Below are positions 1-7,576 of a DNA stretch of 64,000 nt, piece after piece (the first letter of the stretch is position 1; each line of letters starts with the position of its first letter). The translations under genes were made by a program, and so were the position numbers. Below the pieces are notes generated by a model. That model saw only the letters and a program-made list of their open reading frames with translations. It did not search any database and was not told the origin of the DNA. The stretch is from Raoultibacter phocaeensis (lineage in GTDB: Bacteria; Actinomycetota; Coriobacteriia; Coriobacteriales; Eggerthellaceae). The stretch is from NCBI RefSeq assembly GCF_901411515.1, contig NZ_CABDUX010000001.1, positions 62,001 to 126,000 on the forward strand, given 5' to 3'.

Positions 1-246
1 ACCGAGCTCAAACTCCGCTTCAACCCCGAAGCCAAGGAGCGCGTTCGCGAGGAGTTCGCGCCCGAAATGATCACGTTTCGAGAAGACGGATACCTCGACG
101 TCGCGCTTGCCTGTACGCTCGACGAACGCACGAGGTTCTATCTGCTTTCGTTCGGCTCGATGGTCGAGGTGCTCGCACCCGCTGAAGCGAGGCAGTGGCT
201 TATTGACGAAGCGCAGCGCATCGCAAACCGCTACCGTGCGCAGTAA
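1..246 (+). CDS. C-terminal fragment of a WYL-type transcriptional regulator (partial)
   Basis: The frame is open from base 1 to a TAA at 244-246, giving 81 residues without a start, so the gene begins outside the window. The residues resemble the C-terminal WCX part of YafY/WYL regulators: a short strand, an aromatic stretch (RFYLLSFG), a hydrophobic segment (MVEVLAP) and a closing helix (EARQWLIDEAQRI). Such proteins usually carry an N-terminal winged HTH and a ligand-sensing WYL domain. Assignment rests on this short tail only. The GyrI-like gene follows 96 bases downstream on the same strand and could be a target or operon partner. Confidence 0.55.
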   Translation, partial: TELKLRFNPEAKERVREEFAPEMITFREDGYLDVALACTLDERTRFYLLSFGSMVEVLAPAEARQWLIDEAQRIANRYRAQ

Positions 247-342
247 ACGACGGTTTTCGATTTCTTTCTTAAAAGAGGACATGCCCTGTCCTCTTACTCG
301 CGGTACGCTTGCCCCGTCACCATCAATCGAAAGGAATGACCT

Positions 343-813
343 ATGGAATACACCATCGTCGAACTCCCCGAGCGCCGCGTTGTCGGACCCGTTATCCGCA
401 CCTCGAACGGAGCTCCCGACTGTTCCGAGAAGATCGGCGGTCTTTGGCAGGCGTTCATGGGCAACGGCATGGCCGAATCGGTACCCGATGCGGTAACCGA
501 ACCCTATACATGCTTCGGCCTGTATTATGATTACGCCATGGACGACGAAACGTACGCGATGATGGTCGGGTGCGAATCTTCAGGCGAACCGGTTCCCGAA
601 ACCATGGAGGAACTCGTGATACCGGCAGGCACGTATGCGAAGTTCACCGTGCACGGCGATTGCGTCAACACGGTCGTCCAGGCATGGAACGAGATCTGGG
701 CGATGGAAGATCTGACGGCGCGGCGCGCCTGGACCGTCGATTTCGAAGCGTATCCTGCGATGGAAGACGAGAACGATACCGACATCGATCTCTACATCGC
801 ACTTGCGAAGTAG
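343..813 (+). CDS. GyrI-like small-molecule-binding domain protein
   Basis: A 156-residue stand-alone protein. Its start (MEYTIVELPERRVVG) and its pattern of an IPAGTYAKF strand followed by a helix around VVQAWNEIW match the GyrI-like/AraC effector-binding fold, as in the C-terminal half of Rob- and BmrR-type regulators. The family binds hydrophobic or cationic small molecules; some stand-alone members hydrolyse or sequester toxic compounds. No DNA-binding domain is present. A GAAAGGA ribosome site precedes the ATG. It is followed 28 bases later by a second GyrI-like gene, so the two probably form an operon, perhaps controlled by the upstream WYL-type regulator. The ligand is unknown. Confidence 0.8.
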   Translation: MEYTIVELPERRVVGPVIRTSNGAPDCSEKIGGLWQAFMGNGMAESVPDAVTEPYTCFGLYYDYAMDDETYAMMVGCESSGEPVPETMEELVIPAGTYAKFTVHGDCVNTVVQAWNEIWAMEDLTARRAWTVDFEAYPAMEDENDTDIDLYIALAK

Positions 814-841
814 CCCACATACTCTTTAGGAAAGGAAACCC

Positions 842-1513
842 ATGGCAGAGAAGAAATTCGATTTCAAGAAGGAATACCCCGATCTCTATCCTTCGAAAAC
901 GAAACCGACAATCGTCGAAGTACCTGCCATGGGCTTCATCATGGTGCCCGGCACAGGAGACCCCAACGTCGAAGGCGGCGAATACGAGCACGCAATGAGC
1001 CTTCTCTACGGCCTTTCGTTCACCATCAAAATGTCTAAAATGGCAGGAACGCAACCGGAAGGGTACTTCGAGTACGTCGTCAGTCCGCTCGAAGGTCTGT
1101 GGTGGACCGATGATGTACCCTTCGAGGGCATGCCGATTCAGGACAAAAGCGCGTTTACGTGGATCTCGATGATTCGCCAGCCCGATTTCGTAACCCCCGC
1201 CGTTTTCGAATGGGCGGCAGGCGAACTCTCACGGAAAAAGCCCGAACTCGACCTTTCCCGTGCGCGCTTCGAAGTGTTCGAAGAAGGCCTCTGCGCCCAG
1301 ATTCTGCATAAAGGGCCCTATGACGATGAACCTGCGACCATCATCGAACTGAACCGCTTCATCGAAGCCGAAGGCTACGATACCGATATTTCGTCAGCAC
1401 GTGAACCGTTCCCGCTTGCCCGCAGGCATCACGAGATCTATTTAGGCGATCCACGCAAGTCGAAACCTGAGAACCTTAAGACGGTCATCCGCCATCCTAT
1501 CCGAAAGGTTTGA
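842..1513 (+). CDS. GyrI-like domain-containing protein (COG4832 type)
   Basis: 223 residues, preceded by AGGAAAGG. The N-terminus (KKEYPDLYPSK), the phrase FIMVPGTGDPN around residue 38, the central YVVSPLEGLWW and the later LHKGPYDDEP are typical of the longer GyrI-like family, which lacks any HTH. The GPYDDE element lies in the effector-binding fold and contains an acidic pair commonly found in the ligand pocket. It probably forms an operon with the smaller GyrI-like gene 28 bases upstream. The likely role is binding or hydrolysis of a xenobiotic or signal molecule in the cytoplasm; the sequence does not identify the substrate. Confidence 0.8.
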   Translation: MAEKKFDFKKEYPDLYPSKTKPTIVEVPAMGFIMVPGTGDPNVEGGEYEHAMSLLYGLSFTIKMSKMAGTQPEGYFEYVVSPLEGLWWTDDVPFEGMPIQDKSAFTWISMIRQPDFVTPAVFEWAAGELSRKKPELDLSRARFEVFEEGLCAQILHKGPYDDEPATIIELNRFIEAEGYDTDISSAREPFPLARRHHEIYLGDPRKSKPENLKTVIRHPIRKV

Positions 1514-1674
1514 CGTTCGCTCGAAAGACTTGACGCCCACCGCTCACGCGCTTCATCACTTCGAATCCGCACGAACCCCATAGGTGCGATGCCTTCCTTC
1601 GCTATACTATTTCGGTAATGAGTTATGTAGACAGCCACGCGGCTGCAAGCCGAAATAGCGAAGGAGCGCAGCGT

Positions 1675-2565
1675 ATGGTTCGCACGATTCCCGCCAAAAC
1701 GATTCTTCAGAAGTCCCGATATGAACCTTCTGAATGGTTCGGCGTCGATTACGTTATTAACCTGTACCGCGGATGCACCCACGGATGCATTTACTGCGAC
1801 AGCAGAAGCAATTGCTACGGGATAAAGGATTTCGAAGACGTGCAGGTCAAGGAAGATTCCGACGTACTTTTGGCGAAAGCGCTCCATGCAAAGAAGAAGA
1901 GCGGCGTCATCAGCACCGGCGTCGTTTCCGACTGCTACAACATACACGAGCAAGACCTCCGCGTGACGAGAAGCGCCCTTTCCATCATCGCCGACTGTCG
2001 GTTCGGGGCCGATGTCAACACGAAAAGCCCACTCGTCACCCGCGACATCGATGTGCTGCAGAGAATATCGTGGGCGAATTCGGCATCGGTCAGGTTCACC
2101 GTCACCGCTGCGGACGATGCGCTGGCGAAAACGGTAGAGCCGCATGCGCCTTCAAGCAGCGAGCGGTTTTCCGCTCTGAAAGAAGTCAGCGACGGCGGCG
2201 TGTTCACCGGCATCATGCTCACCCCTCTCATCCCGTTTGTCACCGACACGAGGGAAAACATCGAGCAGATCGTCGAGCTTGCCCATCAAGGCGGCGCGAA
2301 GTTCATCTACACGCTCGGCGGCATTTCCATCCGCGACGGGCAGAAAGAATTCTTCCTCGATAACCTGAAGCACATATCGCCGAAGCTCGCCCGGCAATTC
2401 AAGGAAGTGTACGGAGCGTCGTACTTTTGCTACAGCCTCGAATTGAACGATATTCTCAAGCGCATGAGAGAGCTGTGCGATAAGGCGAACATCGCGTATC
2501 ACATGGACGACATCATCAAAGCAAGCAAATGCCAAGCCGATCGGGAGCAGGCAACCCTGTTCTGA
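1675..2565 (+). CDS. Radical SAM protein, SPL-like COG1533 family (paralogue 1)
   Basis: 296 residues. The radical SAM cluster motif CTHGCIYC places Cys34, Cys38 and Cys41 as ligands of a [4Fe-4S] cluster, and the downstream pattern (SDCYN, TKSPLVTRDID, LTPLIPFVTD, AKFIYTLGG) belongs to the spore-photoproduct-lyase-like family of unknown function. The reading frame extends upstream to 1618, but AAGGAG at 1661-1666 lies 8 bases before the ATG at 1675, and the protein then starts exactly like its paralogue at 5385. A possible -10 (TATACT, 1603-1608) precedes it. Substrate unknown; the catalytic type is clear, the reaction is not. Confidence 0.85.
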   Translation: MVRTIPAKTILQKSRYEPSEWFGVDYVINLYRGCTHGCIYCDSRSNCYGIKDFEDVQVKEDSDVLLAKALHAKKKSGVISTGVVSDCYNIHEQDLRVTRSALSIIADCRFGADVNTKSPLVTRDIDVLQRISWANSASVRFTVTAADDALAKTVEPHAPSSSERFSALKEVSDGGVFTGIMLTPLIPFVTDTRENIEQIVELAHQGGAKFIYTLGGISIRDGQKEFFLDNLKHISPKLARQFKEVYGASYFCYSLELNDILKRMRELCDKANIAYHMDDIIKASKCQADREQATLF

Positions 2566-2697
2566 TCGTTCGGCTATCGCTTTCGGGACAGCAGACGAAG
2601 CGCATCGCCTATCGTATGCAGACACATTTGGAGAACGAAAGATGTGCTTCCGCCTGCCAGCATGCGGCCGCAGAGCAAGGTGCGGCCGCATGCGCGT

Positions 2698-3117
2698 TTA
2701 CTCCACCGTGAAATCTTCCGACGAGAAATTGCGGTAGTAGCGTCCACGCTCGGCGGTGAAGCGCAAAACGCAGTAATCGGGATCGGTCACGCCCTCGGGA
2801 TAGTACGTTGTATCACCCGGTTGCCAGATCATCTCTTTGAAGGTTGCGTCTTCGAGCACCTCCATCATGCCCTGAAGCATGACACCGCGGAAAAAACGCC
2901 GATCGACGAAATAGATGCACGCTTTCGGGTCACGACGAAAATCGGCCACCCGCCTCGACGACGTGTTGGTGGTGAAGTAGAACGTTTTGATGCCTTCGCG
3001 CTTTCTCGGAGGCAGCATCGCTTTGACGCCAGGGTAGCCGTCTTCGCCGACCGACCCGAGAAACGACGTATTCTGATGATCGATGAGCTTTCCGATGGTC
3101 GCTTCGATATCCCTCAT
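2698..3117 (-). CDS. Pyridoxamine 5'-phosphate oxidase-like flavin-binding protein
   Basis: 139 residues with the split-barrel pattern of the PNPOx-like family: N-terminal helix, TSFLGSVGEDGYPGVKAM, then FTTNTSSRRVADFRRDP and a C-terminal strand with YCVLRFTAERGRYYR. These small proteins bind FMN, F420 or haem and usually act as general flavin-dependent reductases; few are true PNPOx enzymes. The start codon overlaps the stop of the upstream tfoX-N gene (ATGA), so the two are translationally coupled. No substrate can be assigned from sequence. Confidence 0.8.
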   Translation of the reverse strand: MRDIEATIGKLIDHQNTSFLGSVGEDGYPGVKAMLPPRKREGIKTFYFTTNTSSRRVADFRRDPKACIYFVDRRFFRGVMLQGMMEVLEDATFKEMIWQPGDTTYYPEGVTDPDYCVLRFTAERGRYYRNFSSEDFTVE

Positions 3118-3443
3118 GGCTGCACCTTCTTTTTCTTCGGCTTAGGATCGGGAAGCTCGGCGCACGTTGCCTTGACGAGTTCGACCAGCAGATCTCGGTC
3201 CTCGAGATCTTCAATGAGCAGCGCTTCTTTCGCGCCTTCGTACGGAACGCCGAGCGGGCAGTGCGGCACGAGGGCCCTGCCCGCTTCCGTGATTTTGATC
3301 ATGAATCGATCGTCGCATATGAGCCCGAAGTACTTTCCCCCGAAGTACACCCCGTACTCGCCGAACATCTTTCGCGTATGCACCTGCCCTAAAGGTGCAA
3401 GCTGGTCGCATACGTACGCTACGAACTCAGGACTCGAAGCCAT
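3114..3443 (-). CDS. TfoX N-terminal domain protein
   Basis: 109 residues from the chosen start. An AGGAGG lies 6 bases before the ATG at 3443, better than the in-frame ATG at 3461. The sequence VHTRKMFGEYGVYFGGKYFGLICDDRFMIK is interrupted here as RKMFGEYGVY and FGLICDDRFMIK; both pieces are signatures of the TfoX/Sxy N-terminal domain. The C-terminus is Lys-rich (PKPKKKKVQP). Stand-alone TfoX-N proteins are common and of uncertain role; full-length TfoX regulates competence in proteobacteria. A separate TfoX C-terminal-domain gene lies at 51311-51562. First gene of a two-gene operon with the PNPOx-like gene. Confidence 0.8.
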   Translation of the reverse strand: MASSPEFVAYVCDQLAPLGQVHTRKMFGEYGVYFGGKYFGLICDDRFMIKITEAGRALVPHCPLGVPYEGAKEALLIEDLEDRDLLVELVKATCAELPDPKPKKKKVQP

Positions 3444-3495
3444 AAAACCTCCTCGCAACACGCTGCGCGCGAGCCCAGCTGAAACCGTTCGGACG

Positions 3496-3525
3496 ATGAT
3501 ACTATAGCGAACATATGTTTGTCAA
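3496..3525 (-). promoter_or_regulatory. Promoter of the tfoX-N/PNPOx-like operon with internal palindrome
   Basis: On the minus strand TTGACA (3520-3525) is followed after 18 bases by TATCAT (3496-3501). The spacer contains the perfect 10-base palindrome AACATATGTT (3510-3519) directly against the -35 box, a position where a repressor would block polymerase. The regulator is not identifiable. Seen directly; the function is inferred. Confidence 0.5.
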
Positions 3526-3697
3526 TTGTAACCACACATGGCGTAGCTTACCGAATTCCGCCCGAACGAGGCTGTTCATCCCACTGTTATCGAACGGAAA
3601 CCGAAGGCTTGGAGCCGACATGCTATCATGCGCTCACCCGCAGAGCGCGATCCTGAGCGCGCAAAGGGAAACCAAAACGAGACAAGGATTTTATCGC

Positions 3698-4477
3698 ATG
3701 GGTATCTACGTGATAACCGGTGCCACAAGCGGCATCGGTGCCAGAACGGCCTCGATCCTCAAAGATCAGGGGCACACCGTAGTCAACATCGACCTCAAAG
3801 GAGGCGATATCGACGCGAATCTCGCCACGAGGGCGGGAAGACAGCAAGCGCTCGCCGAACTGCATGACCTGCATCCCGAAGGCATCGACGCCATGATCTG
3901 CAACGCAGGCGTGTCGGCGGCCAACGGAAACATCCCGCTGATCATTTCCCTCAATTACTTCGGTGCCACCGAAATGGCAATCGGGGCGAGGGATCTGCTC
4001 GAGAAAAAAGGCGGCAACTGCGTCGTTATCTCGTCGAACACGATCGCGCAGGGCGCGGCACGCATGGACGTTGTCGGCATGCTCAACAACCACGCCGACG
4101 AAGACCGCATCCTCGAACTCGTCAAAGATTACGATCCTTCGACCGCCCACGCGTTCTACGCGGCGACCAAGTACGCGCTCGCCCGCTGGGCCCGACGCGT
4201 GAGTGCCGACTGGGGCGCTCGCGGAGTCCGAATGAACGTTGTCGCTCCAGGAAACGTGCGCACCGCAATGACCGACCAGTTGACCGATGAGATGCTCGTT
4301 GCCGTCCGTGCGCTTCCCGTGCCCACAAATTACGGCGGCGATCCGCTCATGGACCCAACCGAAATAGCCAACGCCATCGTGTTTCTCTCTTCGCCCGAAG
4401 CGCGGGGCATCAACGGCGTCGTGCTGTTCGTCGACGGCGGAACCGATGCGCTGCTGCATTCCGAGAAAGTCTACTAG
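3698..4477 (+). CDS. Short-chain dehydrogenase resembling 3-alpha-hydroxysteroid dehydrogenase/carbonyl reductase
   Basis: 259 residues. The nucleotide-binding loop TGATSGIG sits at residues 7-14; an acidic residue after the second strand (NIDLKGG, Asp32) suggests NAD(H) preference. NAG is at 69-71, the serine is in VVISSN, and the catalytic Tyr154/Lys158 are in YAATK. Local phrases such as [18 protein letters not shown] and the C-terminal FVDGGTDAL resemble Comamonas 3-alpha-HSD more than generic SDRs. The frame is open upstream to 3515, but AAGGA lies 10 bases before the ATG at 3698 and the fold starts there. Eleven bases separate it from an NTF2-like gene. A steroid or bile-acid substrate is plausible for a gut Eggerthellaceae but unproven. 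Confidence 0.85.
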   Translation: MGIYVITGATSGIGARTASILKDQGHTVVNIDLKGGDIDANLATRAGRQQALAELHDLHPEGIDAMICNAGVSAANGNIPLIISLNYFGATEMAIGARDLLEKKGGNCVVISSNTIAQGAARMDVVGMLNNHADEDRILELVKDYDPSTAHAFYAATKYALARWARRVSADWGARGVRMNVVAPGNVRTAMTDQLTDEMLVAVRALPVPTNYGGDPLMDPTEIANAIVFLSSPEARGINGVVLFVDGGTDALLHSEKVY

Positions 4478-4488
4478 GAGGTTCCGAG

Positions 4489-4836
4489 ATGATCGTCAAC
4501 GCTTTCGTCGATGCAATGCTGAAGAAAGACCATGAAGCTCTGGCGGCGTGCTTCACCGATTCATGCCGTCTGTTCGACTACTGCCCTCAGCTCGTCGGCC
4601 TTGAGAACTTCTTCACCTACGGCAAGCGCGCCATCGACATGTTCTACCACAACCAGTTCGTCTTAAGCGGGTTTTCAATGCTCGACCCCCGCATTATCGA
4701 TGAGCGAACCGTTAATTTCTACGCTGACTACAACGGCACCGTTGTGCATGCGATCGCCACGATAGAGAATTGCAACGACTCGAGCTGCTCGCTCGACAAC
4801 AGCCTCATCCAAGAGCTCGTGATTCGCCCGGCGTAG
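4489..4836 (+). CDS. NTF2/SnoaL-like fold protein, partner of the SDR
   Basis: 115 residues. The order of a first helix (VNAFVDAMLKKDHEALAACF), a strand with SCRLFDY, a middle YGKRAIDMFYHNQF and late strands (RTVNFYADYNGTVV, LIQELVIR) matches the NTF2/SnoaL cone fold. GAGGTTCCGAG precedes the ATG by a few bases, and the gene starts 11 bases after the SDR stop, so co-translation is likely. The fold hosts ketosteroid isomerases, bile-acid dehydratases (BaiE) and polyketide cyclases, as well as non-catalytic binders. Pairing with a steroid-type SDR makes an isomerase/dehydratase or binding role conceivable; catalytic residues cannot be assigned with confidence. Confidence 0.65.
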   Translation: MIVNAFVDAMLKKDHEALAACFTDSCRLFDYCPQLVGLENFFTYGKRAIDMFYHNQFVLSGFSMLDPRIIDERTVNFYADYNGTVVHAIATIENCNDSSCSLDNSLIQELVIRPA

Positions 4837-5115
4837 GTGCACCGCCTGCGGTTAACCAGCATTCATCCAGGACCGAAGGAAAACTCGGGATTCCCCTTTC
4901 GACCTTCCATCATGCATGCGATGCGCTCCTTCAAACCGCGCGTTTGGCGGAGCGCCCTTTTCGCCTAGTTCGGTGACGGTTCTTCTTTGATGGGTGTTCG
5001 ACACCATGAGAGTGGCAAAACGAAACAACGGTCAACGTTTGATGCTTGCCGCACCATACAGGCAATCGCTCGCATGACTCGACATCCTCTAGCAGCGAAA
5101 CGCTCCCGATATGCG

Positions 5116-5269
5116 CAGTTTCTCGCGTTGTGTTGCGTTTTTCGGCAGCATGTTTCGCTTCGATCAGGTTGCTCTTTCTAGTCATCGGGGGAAACGCTCC
5201 CAGGTCAGCGCCGGGTAGCGGCCGTACAGCTTCGCTGGCGCCCAAAGCGCAACACAACGCGAGAAACTG
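5116..5269. repeat. Long inverted-repeat element in a 548-base gene-free stretch
   Basis: Bases 5116-5137 and 5248-5269 form a perfect 22-base inverted repeat (outer ends CAGTTTCTCG and CGAGAAACTG) around 110 bases. The interior holds further short complementary stretches near 5205-5245. The surrounding gene-free region 4837-5384 also contains a direct repeat GAAACGCTCCC (5097-5107, 5191-5201) and carries no convincing gene on either strand: the frames crossing it have no family resemblance or start signals. It could be a MITE-like mobile remnant, a structured RNA, or a long terminator behind the NTF2-like gene. Confidence 0.6.
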
Positions 5270-5341
5270 TGTCGAAAAACCCCGCGCCATTGTTAGAGAA
5301 TATGAACTGGATTTTTCGGGTTTGTTCCATTTGCGTTCATA

Positions 5342-5371
5342 AAGCGGACGCAATCTGTCCGCTTCTTTTTG
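5342..5371 (+). terminator. Rho-independent terminator just upstream of the second radical SAM gene
   Basis: AAGCGGAC (5342-5349) and GTCCGCTT (5357-5364) form an 8-bp perfect stem with a 7-base loop, followed by CTTTTTG. It would stop transcription arriving from the left. A -10-like TATGCT at 5373-5378 follows immediately, so the next gene is transcribed from its own promoter. Confidence 0.75.
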
Positions 5372-5384
5372 CTATGCTTGCCTT

Positions 5385-6269
5385 ATGAAAACGATCAAGG
5401 CAAAGAGTATTCTCCAAAAAGTCCGCTACGACGGGTCGCAGTGGTTCGGCATCGACTACACCATGAACCTGTACCGGGGATGCACGCACGGCTGCATCTA
5501 CTGCGACAGCCGAAGCGACTGCTACCGCATCGATACCTTCGACGAGGTGCGCGTGAAGTTCGACGCGCTCGCCATCTTAAACCGCGAGCTGCGCTCGCGC
5601 AGGAACAAGGGCGTCGTCGGCATCGGTGCCATGTCGGACACGTACAATCCGTTCGAGCGCGAGCTTAAGGTAACGCGCGGTGCCCTCGAACTCATCGAGC
5701 AGTACGGATTCGGCGTGTCGATCGACACGAAGAGCACGCTCATCACCCGCGACATCGACCTTCTGCAGCGCATCGGACAGCAGCACTCGGCGATAGCCAA
5801 GCTCACGATAACCACCGTCGACGACGAACTCGCCCGCCTGCTCGAGCCGGGCGCGCCCCTTCCGAGCGAAAGGTTCGCAGCGCTCGCCGAGCTCGCCCGC
5901 GCAAACATCTTCTGCGGCGTGCTGTTTTCCCCAATGCTTCCGTTCATCACCGACAACGACGAGAGCATCGAAGCCCTGGTGGCCGCTGCGGCGAAAGCGG
6001 GTGCGAAGTTCATCCATACGCTCGGAGGCGTAACGATGCGCGCCGGCCAGAAGGAGCACTTCCTTGCCCGCCTCGCCGATGTGTCACCCGACCTGCCCGA
6101 ACGCTACACGAGCACGTTCGGCGACCGATACTTGTGCAACTCGCCGCGCAAACGCGAAGCGCTCGCCCTGTTTCGCAAGCGCTGCAACGAAGCGGGCATC
6201 CTCTATCGGATGCCCGACATCATCGAGGCGTACAAGAAGCAGGAACCGAACCAGATGGGGCTGTGGTAG
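5385..6269 (+). CDS. Radical SAM protein, SPL-like COG1533 family (paralogue 2)
   Basis: 294 residues, collinear with the gene at 1675-2565 and by eye about half identical. The cluster motif CTHGCIYC gives Cys33, Cys37 and Cys40. Conserved family blocks MSDTYNPFE, DTKSTLITRDID, LPFITDNDES and AKFIHTLGG follow; the C-terminus ends in GLW. No Shine-Dalgarno precedes the ATG. A TATGCT box lies only 7 bases upstream, directly after a terminator, which suggests a leaderless transcript. Function unknown; the two copies within 4 kb may divide substrates. Confidence 0.85.
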   Translation: MKTIKAKSILQKVRYDGSQWFGIDYTMNLYRGCTHGCIYCDSRSDCYRIDTFDEVRVKFDALAILNRELRSRRNKGVVGIGAMSDTYNPFERELKVTRGALELIEQYGFGVSIDTKSTLITRDIDLLQRIGQQHSAIAKLTITTVDDELARLLEPGAPLPSERFAALAELARANIFCGVLFSPMLPFITDNDESIEALVAAAAKAGAKFIHTLGGVTMRAGQKEHFLARLADVSPDLPERYTSTFGDRYLCNSPRKREALALFRKRCNEAGILYRMPDIIEAYKKQEPNQMGLW

Positions 6270-6329
6270 GGCCTGCCCTGCAATTTCGATGATGGAGAAC
6301 AGGGCGGCCCGTTTCGATGCGGCGCACCC

Positions 6330-6357
6330 GAGCAACGAGCAACGAGCAACGAGCAAC
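6330..6357. repeat. Tandem heptamer GAGCAAC, four copies
   Basis: Four exact, contiguous copies of GAGCAAC fill 6330-6357 in the 125-base gap between the radical SAM gene and yjdF (convergent). Repeats of 7 bases change a reading frame when copy number slips, but no gene appears to span them. Confidence 0.8.
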
Positions 6358-6394
6358 CGATGCTAACACGGACGAATCGGATCTGAAAGCGTTC

Positions 6395-6829
6395 TCAATG
6401 CCCTCGCTTCTTCTCCTTGCGTTTCTGCTGCTTGAGTTGGAAACGGCGCTGCGCCTCATCGTGGCGCTCGGCGCGATCTTCTTTCTTGCGCTCGGTCTTC
6501 GCCGCCTCGTAGCCTTCGCGCACAGCCTGCTGGGCCTTCGTGCCGACACCGCGGTCTTCTATTGTACGGCGCACGATGCGCTGCATACGTTTGGGGTTGA
6601 TCTTGCCGCGCCGAACCGGCGATTCCCGCCCTTCGCGGGTCCCCATCCGAAACGCAAGCCGGTGCCAACGAGCGCATACGAATGCGAGCACGGTTTCATC
6701 GGTCGGCTCATGGGGGCCGAACACGATGCGACGGGCACCGTAGAGCCCGTCTTCCTCGCGTTCGCAGATGCCGACCCAAAATTGGCCGTCGTGAAGTATC
6801 GTCAATGTCGATGATGAATTGACCTGCAT
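6395..6829 (-). CDS. yjdF: YjdF-family protein (DUF2992)
   Basis: 144 residues from the ATG at 6829, which has GAGGAGG a few bases upstream; the longer frame to 6997 is promoter and leader. The N-terminal strands (STLTILHDGQFWVGICE and GLYGARRIVFG) and KINPKRMQRIVRR are hallmark blocks, and the Lys/Arg/Gln-rich tail (FQLKQQKRKEKK) is the charged coiled end seen in YjdF. In Firmicutes yjdF is controlled by a riboswitch for azaaromatic compounds; the protein's own activity is unknown. Here a leader of about 150 bases precedes it. Confidence 0.85.
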   Translation of the reverse strand: MQVNSSSTLTILHDGQFWVGICEREEDGLYGARRIVFGPHEPTDETVLAFVCARWHRLAFRMGTREGRESPVRRGKINPKRMQRIVRRTIEDRGVGTKAQQAVREGYEAAKTERKKEDRAERHDEAQRRFQLKQQKRKEKKRGH

Positions 6830-6991
6830 GAATCCTCCTCTATCACGGTAGTGCGCGAAGAAGGGACAACCAAGGAGGCAGGTTACTGACGGAATTCGTT
6901 CGAGGCGCGCTCCACGAAACGCAAACCCGGGCAAACACCGCATCCGGACTACCGGCCGGATCGTGTTTTTATCTTCGCAACGCCCAGTATA
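6830..6991 (-). promoter_or_regulatory. Promoter and long 5' leader of yjdF (candidate riboswitch)
   Basis: On the minus strand TATACT (6986-6991) can serve as a -10, placing the transcript start near 6979 and leaving a 5' untranslated leader of about 150 bases. The leader contains a stem ATCCGG/CCGGAT at 6942-6961 and GC-rich complementary pieces nearer the gene. Known yjdF genes carry an azaaromatic-sensing riboswitch in this position. I could not match the published consensus base by base, so the riboswitch call is inference from position and length. Confidence 0.35.
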
Positions 6992-7026
6992 GCGCACTGC
7001 GAACTTTCTTCGGACACAAGCGTGAG

Positions 7027-7218
7027 CTAATCCAAGTGGAAAAGCTCTTCCACCGTTGTTTCCAGCTCGCGCGCCAGATGTATGGCAAGCGAAAGAGAGG
7101 GATCGTATTGGTTGTTTTCGATGGCGATAATCGTCTGGCGGCTTACGTCGCAGCGATTCGCAAGGTCTTCTTGACGAAGGCCCGCTGCTTTGCGCAAGGC
7201 CTTAATATCGTTTCTCAT
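7027..7218 (-). CDS. Small Cro/CI-type HTH regulator
   Basis: 63 residues that are almost entirely one HTH_3 domain: LRKAAGLRQEDLANRCDVS is the first part and RQTIIAIENNQYDPSLSLA the recognition helix region, followed by LARELETTVEELFHLD. This is the short YozG-like class usually co-transcribed with a small membrane protein and repressing its own operon. The gene starts 6 bases after the membrane gene ends. The duplicated palindromes at 7577-7647 are the likely operators. Confidence 0.9.
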   Translation of the reverse strand: MRNDIKALRKAAGLRQEDLANRCDVSRQTIIAIENNQYDPSLSLAIHLARELETTVEELFHLD

Positions 7219-7224
7219 AGCGAG

Positions 7225-7557
7225 CTACCCGATATACAGGGCCATGAAGCCCACGACGAACGTCACAAGCATGACGCCGACTGCAGTTACGAGACCCTGC
7301 ATTAAACGACTCGGCTCTTGGTATTCGTCATCCCCCGCTACCATCTTGCGTTTCATCGATTGCTCGTACAAACCTTGGACGAGCAAGGCTGCTATCAGGA
7401 AAAGCGAAGGCACGTAGTTATAGACACGGTTGAACCCGAGATAAAGAACCAGCTCTACAATCGTCCAAGCGATCAAGACAATGAGGACGAACTTGAATCC
7501 GAGAGACTCGGACCTCATTCTGATAGACCGTTCCATTTCATCCATCTTCACCTTCAT
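7225..7557 (-). CDS. Small membrane protein partnered with an HTH repressor
   Basis: 110 residues from the ATG at 7557 (GGAGG seven bases upstream). A charged N-terminus (KVKMDEMERSIRMRSES) precedes three hydrophobic segments around residues 20-40, 47-65 and 88-108. The first charged part resembles DUF6442-like proteins, which are often found with YozG-type regulators. First gene of the operon, with the HTH gene 6 bases downstream. Probable role: a membrane sensor or partner controlling the repressor; not demonstrated. Confidence 0.75.
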   Translation of the reverse strand: MKVKMDEMERSIRMRSESLGFKFVLIVLIAWTIVELVLYLGFNRVYNYVPSLFLIAALLVQGLYEQSMKRKMVAGDDEYQEPSRLMQGLVTAVGVMLVTFVVGFMALYIG

Positions 7558-7576
7558 ACCTTTGCCTCCGATACTC

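Noticed and set aside
4931-5353. 140-codon minus frame across the inverted-repeat region
   Set aside because: It crosses the perfect inverted repeat and a terminator region and shows no domain; it is an open frame by chance.
6830-6997. Upstream extension of yjdF to 6997
   Set aside because: The ATG at 6829 has GAGGAGG and the family N-terminus; the extension covers a -10 box and leader stems.
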